A stretch of 7,531 nucleotides of DNA from Verrucomicrobiota bacterium (GTDB taxonomy: Bacteria > Verrucomicrobiota > Verrucomicrobiia > Verrucomicrobiales > Akkermansiaceae): the NCBI GenBank assembly GCA_009885905.1, contig VFJU01000344.1:1-7531 (forward strand), in the 5' to 3' direction. Shown in pieces: positions 5,505-7,531 of this stretch. A program made the position numbers and the translations under genes. A model generated the notes under the pieces. That model was not told the origin of the DNA. It saw only the letters and a program-made list of their open reading frames with translations, and made no database searches. Numbering within the stretch: position 1 is the first letter of the stretch; the number at the start of each line of letters is the position of its first letter.

Positions 5505-7531
5505 ATGGACATTCGTCATTACCCACTCCGCAGGATCGCCTCAGTCATCGGGGCCTCCGCCGCGCTTGCGAATTTCGCCCTAACTGCTAGCGCGAAAGAA
5601 ACATTTTTCACTCCACCCGTAGCGAGTTTCATCACGAAGATAGACGAACCTACCCTCCGTCTCAGACTGCCCGGAGGAAAAGTCGAAGTGGCGCAGGCCG
5701 TCATGGATGCAGCTCGAAAAAAACACCCCGACGCATTCTTACTCATGGAAACGACTGGGGATTTAGAAATCCGTTCCACCGCTCTCAAGCTCGACTCTCG
5801 CATGATGCTAGTGCTCTCGCCAGAAGCGGGAATTGTCGCTGCCGCCGACTGCACTGCGACGGCGCTGGTGACAATCACCCAAGCGGAACTCGTTTCGATT
5901 TCATCCAGCGGTGCCGGCCCCGCAACACTCGACGGGGGCGGTCATGACGTCATCGGCATAAGTGTGACGGGTGGCAAACGAATCAACATCGACCAACTCA
6001 AACTCACTCACTGTGGCAAAGCGGGCGTCGACTACCAAGGGCGTGATGCCGCCGCCGTGAACGAAGCGTCGAGCGTGACGCGTTGTTTTTTTCAAACCAA
6101 TGGCAATGGTTTACGAGTCACAGGGACTGCGGGTTTCATGTGTCTCGACAACGAGTTCAACTCGCAGGGCGACGTCGCTCTGGCGATCGACTCGCTCACA
6201 AGCGTGGTCGCAGGCAACACGTTTTCAGCAAATCAAGTGGCGATCCGAGCCGACTCCAACCGTGGGATCATCGCTCGCAACGTCTTCAGCGACCAAACCG
6301 CTCTCGAGCTGACAACCAAAAGCACCGGTAATTTAGTGACCGAAAACCGTGGTAGCGCTGAAAATCTAACTGTAACCATAGGTGGATCTCGCCACCAAAT
6401 TTTCCGCAATGAAATCCGTGGTTCCGTCAAGCTAGCGCCAGAAGCCCGCGAAATCCTCTTGCTTGGGAACAACGATCTAACGACACCAGCACCTTGCACA
6501 GGGCTGCAAGTTTTCAATCCACCCACTTTTGCTCACCCGCACCAAAATCCCGTGGTCGTGCCGGGCATGAAACGATTTGATCTAACCGTTAAAGGCGGCA
6601 CATCGGCGAAATACTTAATTCCCGTGATTCCAGTGGATTTGGCAGTCGTTGTAGAGGCACTCAAGCAAGCCCGCGAGGCGCATCCAAGTGACGTGATTGT
6701 TCTCACTCTGATTGGTGAATTCGTCTCGCGAAATGCGGAGGGACTCAAATTACCGCCTAACACCTGCGTCATTCTGGACGGGAGAATTCTAGCAGATCTT
6801 GGCGCCCCGCTCGATCCGCTATGGGTGCGCGAGGCGCCGTTAAGTCAGTTGATTTTACTACCTGAAAGTGGCTTTTGCTCGTTTTCGGGCGGCAAACTGG
6901 ACGGTGCTAGGCAGGCATTTTTCCCGATCAACGCAAACACTGGTAGCACCGCACTCATCGAAGGCGTGAAGCTCACCGCCGGTGCACGCGATGGCTTTAA
7001 CACCAAAGGTCGCAACCAAAGTTCTCCTGTCTTTCTCCGTCAATGCAACGTCTACGGCAACAACGGACGCGGCATCTGGGCCCACGTTGCGAGCCGGATT
7101 CACTCGATCGGTAACGTCTGCACAGGCAACCGGATGGACGGCATCGATCTTGATGCCGGCTCGGTGGATGGTACTGCTCTGTTCAATATTTGCACCGCTA
7201 ACCAACGCCACGGCGTCTTCATCGAAGAGGCAGTTTCGCATCAGGTGACTTTTGGAAATATTCTAAATGGAAATGGTCAAGCCGGTGTCCACGTCTGGAA
7301 TGAAGAGGTTAAGGGAAACACCGGACAGAATGTGGTGGCCTCAAATCAATGCGACAGCAACCGCCGCGGAGTCAGTGCGGGTGGGCGCGCTGCCGACATC
7401 ACGGCGCATGGAAATCTTTTCTTCAACAACATTTGCCGAAACAACCGGCTCGACGGAATCATGGCGGGAAATAGCAATGCCACTGGCAACTATTTCAGCC
7501 AATCCGTGGTGGACCATAACAACGAAAAAGA
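5505..7531 (+). CDS. Secreted right-handed parallel beta-helix protein with two modules (3' end cut off)
   Basis: The frame is open from the ATG at 5505 to the window edge (675 residues, no stop). An in-frame stop at 5466-5468 and no other ATG support this start. Residues 1-30 look like a signal peptide: RR at 9-10, a hydrophobic stretch of about 11-28, and ASA before Lys31. Two successive pectate-lyase-like modules follow. Module 1 (about 55-330) and module 2 (about 370-675+) each open with a similar segment (60-112 and 377-430: V..A..., AR..HP, LKL) and then run into beta-helix rungs of roughly 22 residues. Rungs are rich in GN.F, GN.C and NNG-type turns, for example NVCTGNRMDGIDLDAG at 537-552. 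Such folds occur in polysaccharide lyases, epimerases and surface proteins. No catalytic residues could be assigned, so the substrate is unknown. It is probably exported. It has no Shine-Dalgarno, and the strong terminator upstream makes it an independent unit. Confidence 0.9.
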   Translation, partial: MDIRHYPLRRIASVIGASAALANFALTASAKETFFTPPVASFITKIDEPTLRLRLPGGKVEVAQAVMDAARKKHPDAFLLMETTGDLEIRSTALKLDSRMMLVLSPEAGIVAAADCTATALVTITQAELVSISSSGAGPATLDGGGHDVIGISVTGGKRINIDQLKLTHCGKAGVDYQGRDAAAVNEASSVTRCFFQTNGNGLRVTGTAGFMCLDNEFNSQGDVALAIDSLTSVVAGNTFSANQVAIRADSNRGIIARNVFSDQTALELTTKSTGNLVTENRGSAENLTVTIGGSRHQIFRNEIRGSVKLAPEAREILLLGNNDLTTPAPCTGLQVFNPPTFAHPHQNPVVVPGMKRFDLTVKGGTSAKYLIPVIPVDLAVVVEALKQAREAHPSDVIVLTLIGEFVSRNAEGLKLPPNTCVILDGRILADLGAPLDPLWVREAPLSQLILLPESGFCSFSGGKLDGARQAFFPINANTGSTALIEGVKLTAGARDGFNTKGRNQSSPVFLRQCNVYGNNGRGIWAHVASRIHSIGNVCTGNRMDGIDLDAGSVDGTALFNICTANQRHGVFIEEAVSHQVTFGNILNGNGQAGVHVWNEEVKGNTGQNVVASNQCDSNRRGVSAGGRAADITAHGNLFFNNICRNNRLDGIMAGNSNATGNYFSQSVVDHNNEK

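Overview
The window looks like ordinary chromosomal DNA from a Gram-negative-type bacterium. The best guess is the PVC superphylum, probably Verrucomicrobiota. This rests on the style of the proteins: a copper ATPase with a Cys-rich N-terminus and two heavy-metal-binding domains, an FmdB-like zinc ribbon, S14 away from its usual ribosomal operon, and a secreted double beta-helix protein. The taxonomic call is an inference made without any database search. Coding GC is moderate, and none of the six genes has a good Shine-Dalgarno sequence.

Positions 1-4150 hold a leftward block of four genes. In transcription order they are ribosomal protein S14 (4150-3881), a small FmdB-family zinc-ribbon protein (3819-3559), a CNNM/CBS/CorC-type membrane protein (3546-2128) and a P1B-type copper ATPase (2087 to beyond the left edge). 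Gaps are 61, 9-12 and 40 bases with no intrinsic terminator between them, so one operon is plausible. Its contents mix ribosome assembly with metal handling.

A 164-base divergent region (4151-4314) separates S14 from rightward rsuA (4315-5043), the 16S rRNA pseudouridine-516 synthase. A sigma70-like promoter lies so close to the rsuA ATG that the transcript may be leaderless.

Positions 5044-5504 contain no convincing gene. They hold a roughly 200-base 3' region, a C-rich low-complexity tract whose minus strand is a G-quadruplex motif, a strong intrinsic terminator (5249-5297), and an AT-rich segment with short repeats and a palindrome cluster. A long open frame then runs from 5505 off the right edge. 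It encodes a signal-peptide-bearing protein with two successive right-handed beta-helix modules that look like an internal duplication.

I see no CRISPR array, mobile element, tRNA, rRNA or recognisable defence cassette. The points most worth a second look are initiation without Shine-Dalgarno sequences (including a possibly leaderless rsuA and an anti-SD-like sequence in the S14 leader), the G4-capable tract before the terminator, the palindrome cluster upstream of the beta-helix gene, and the duplicated beta-helix architecture.
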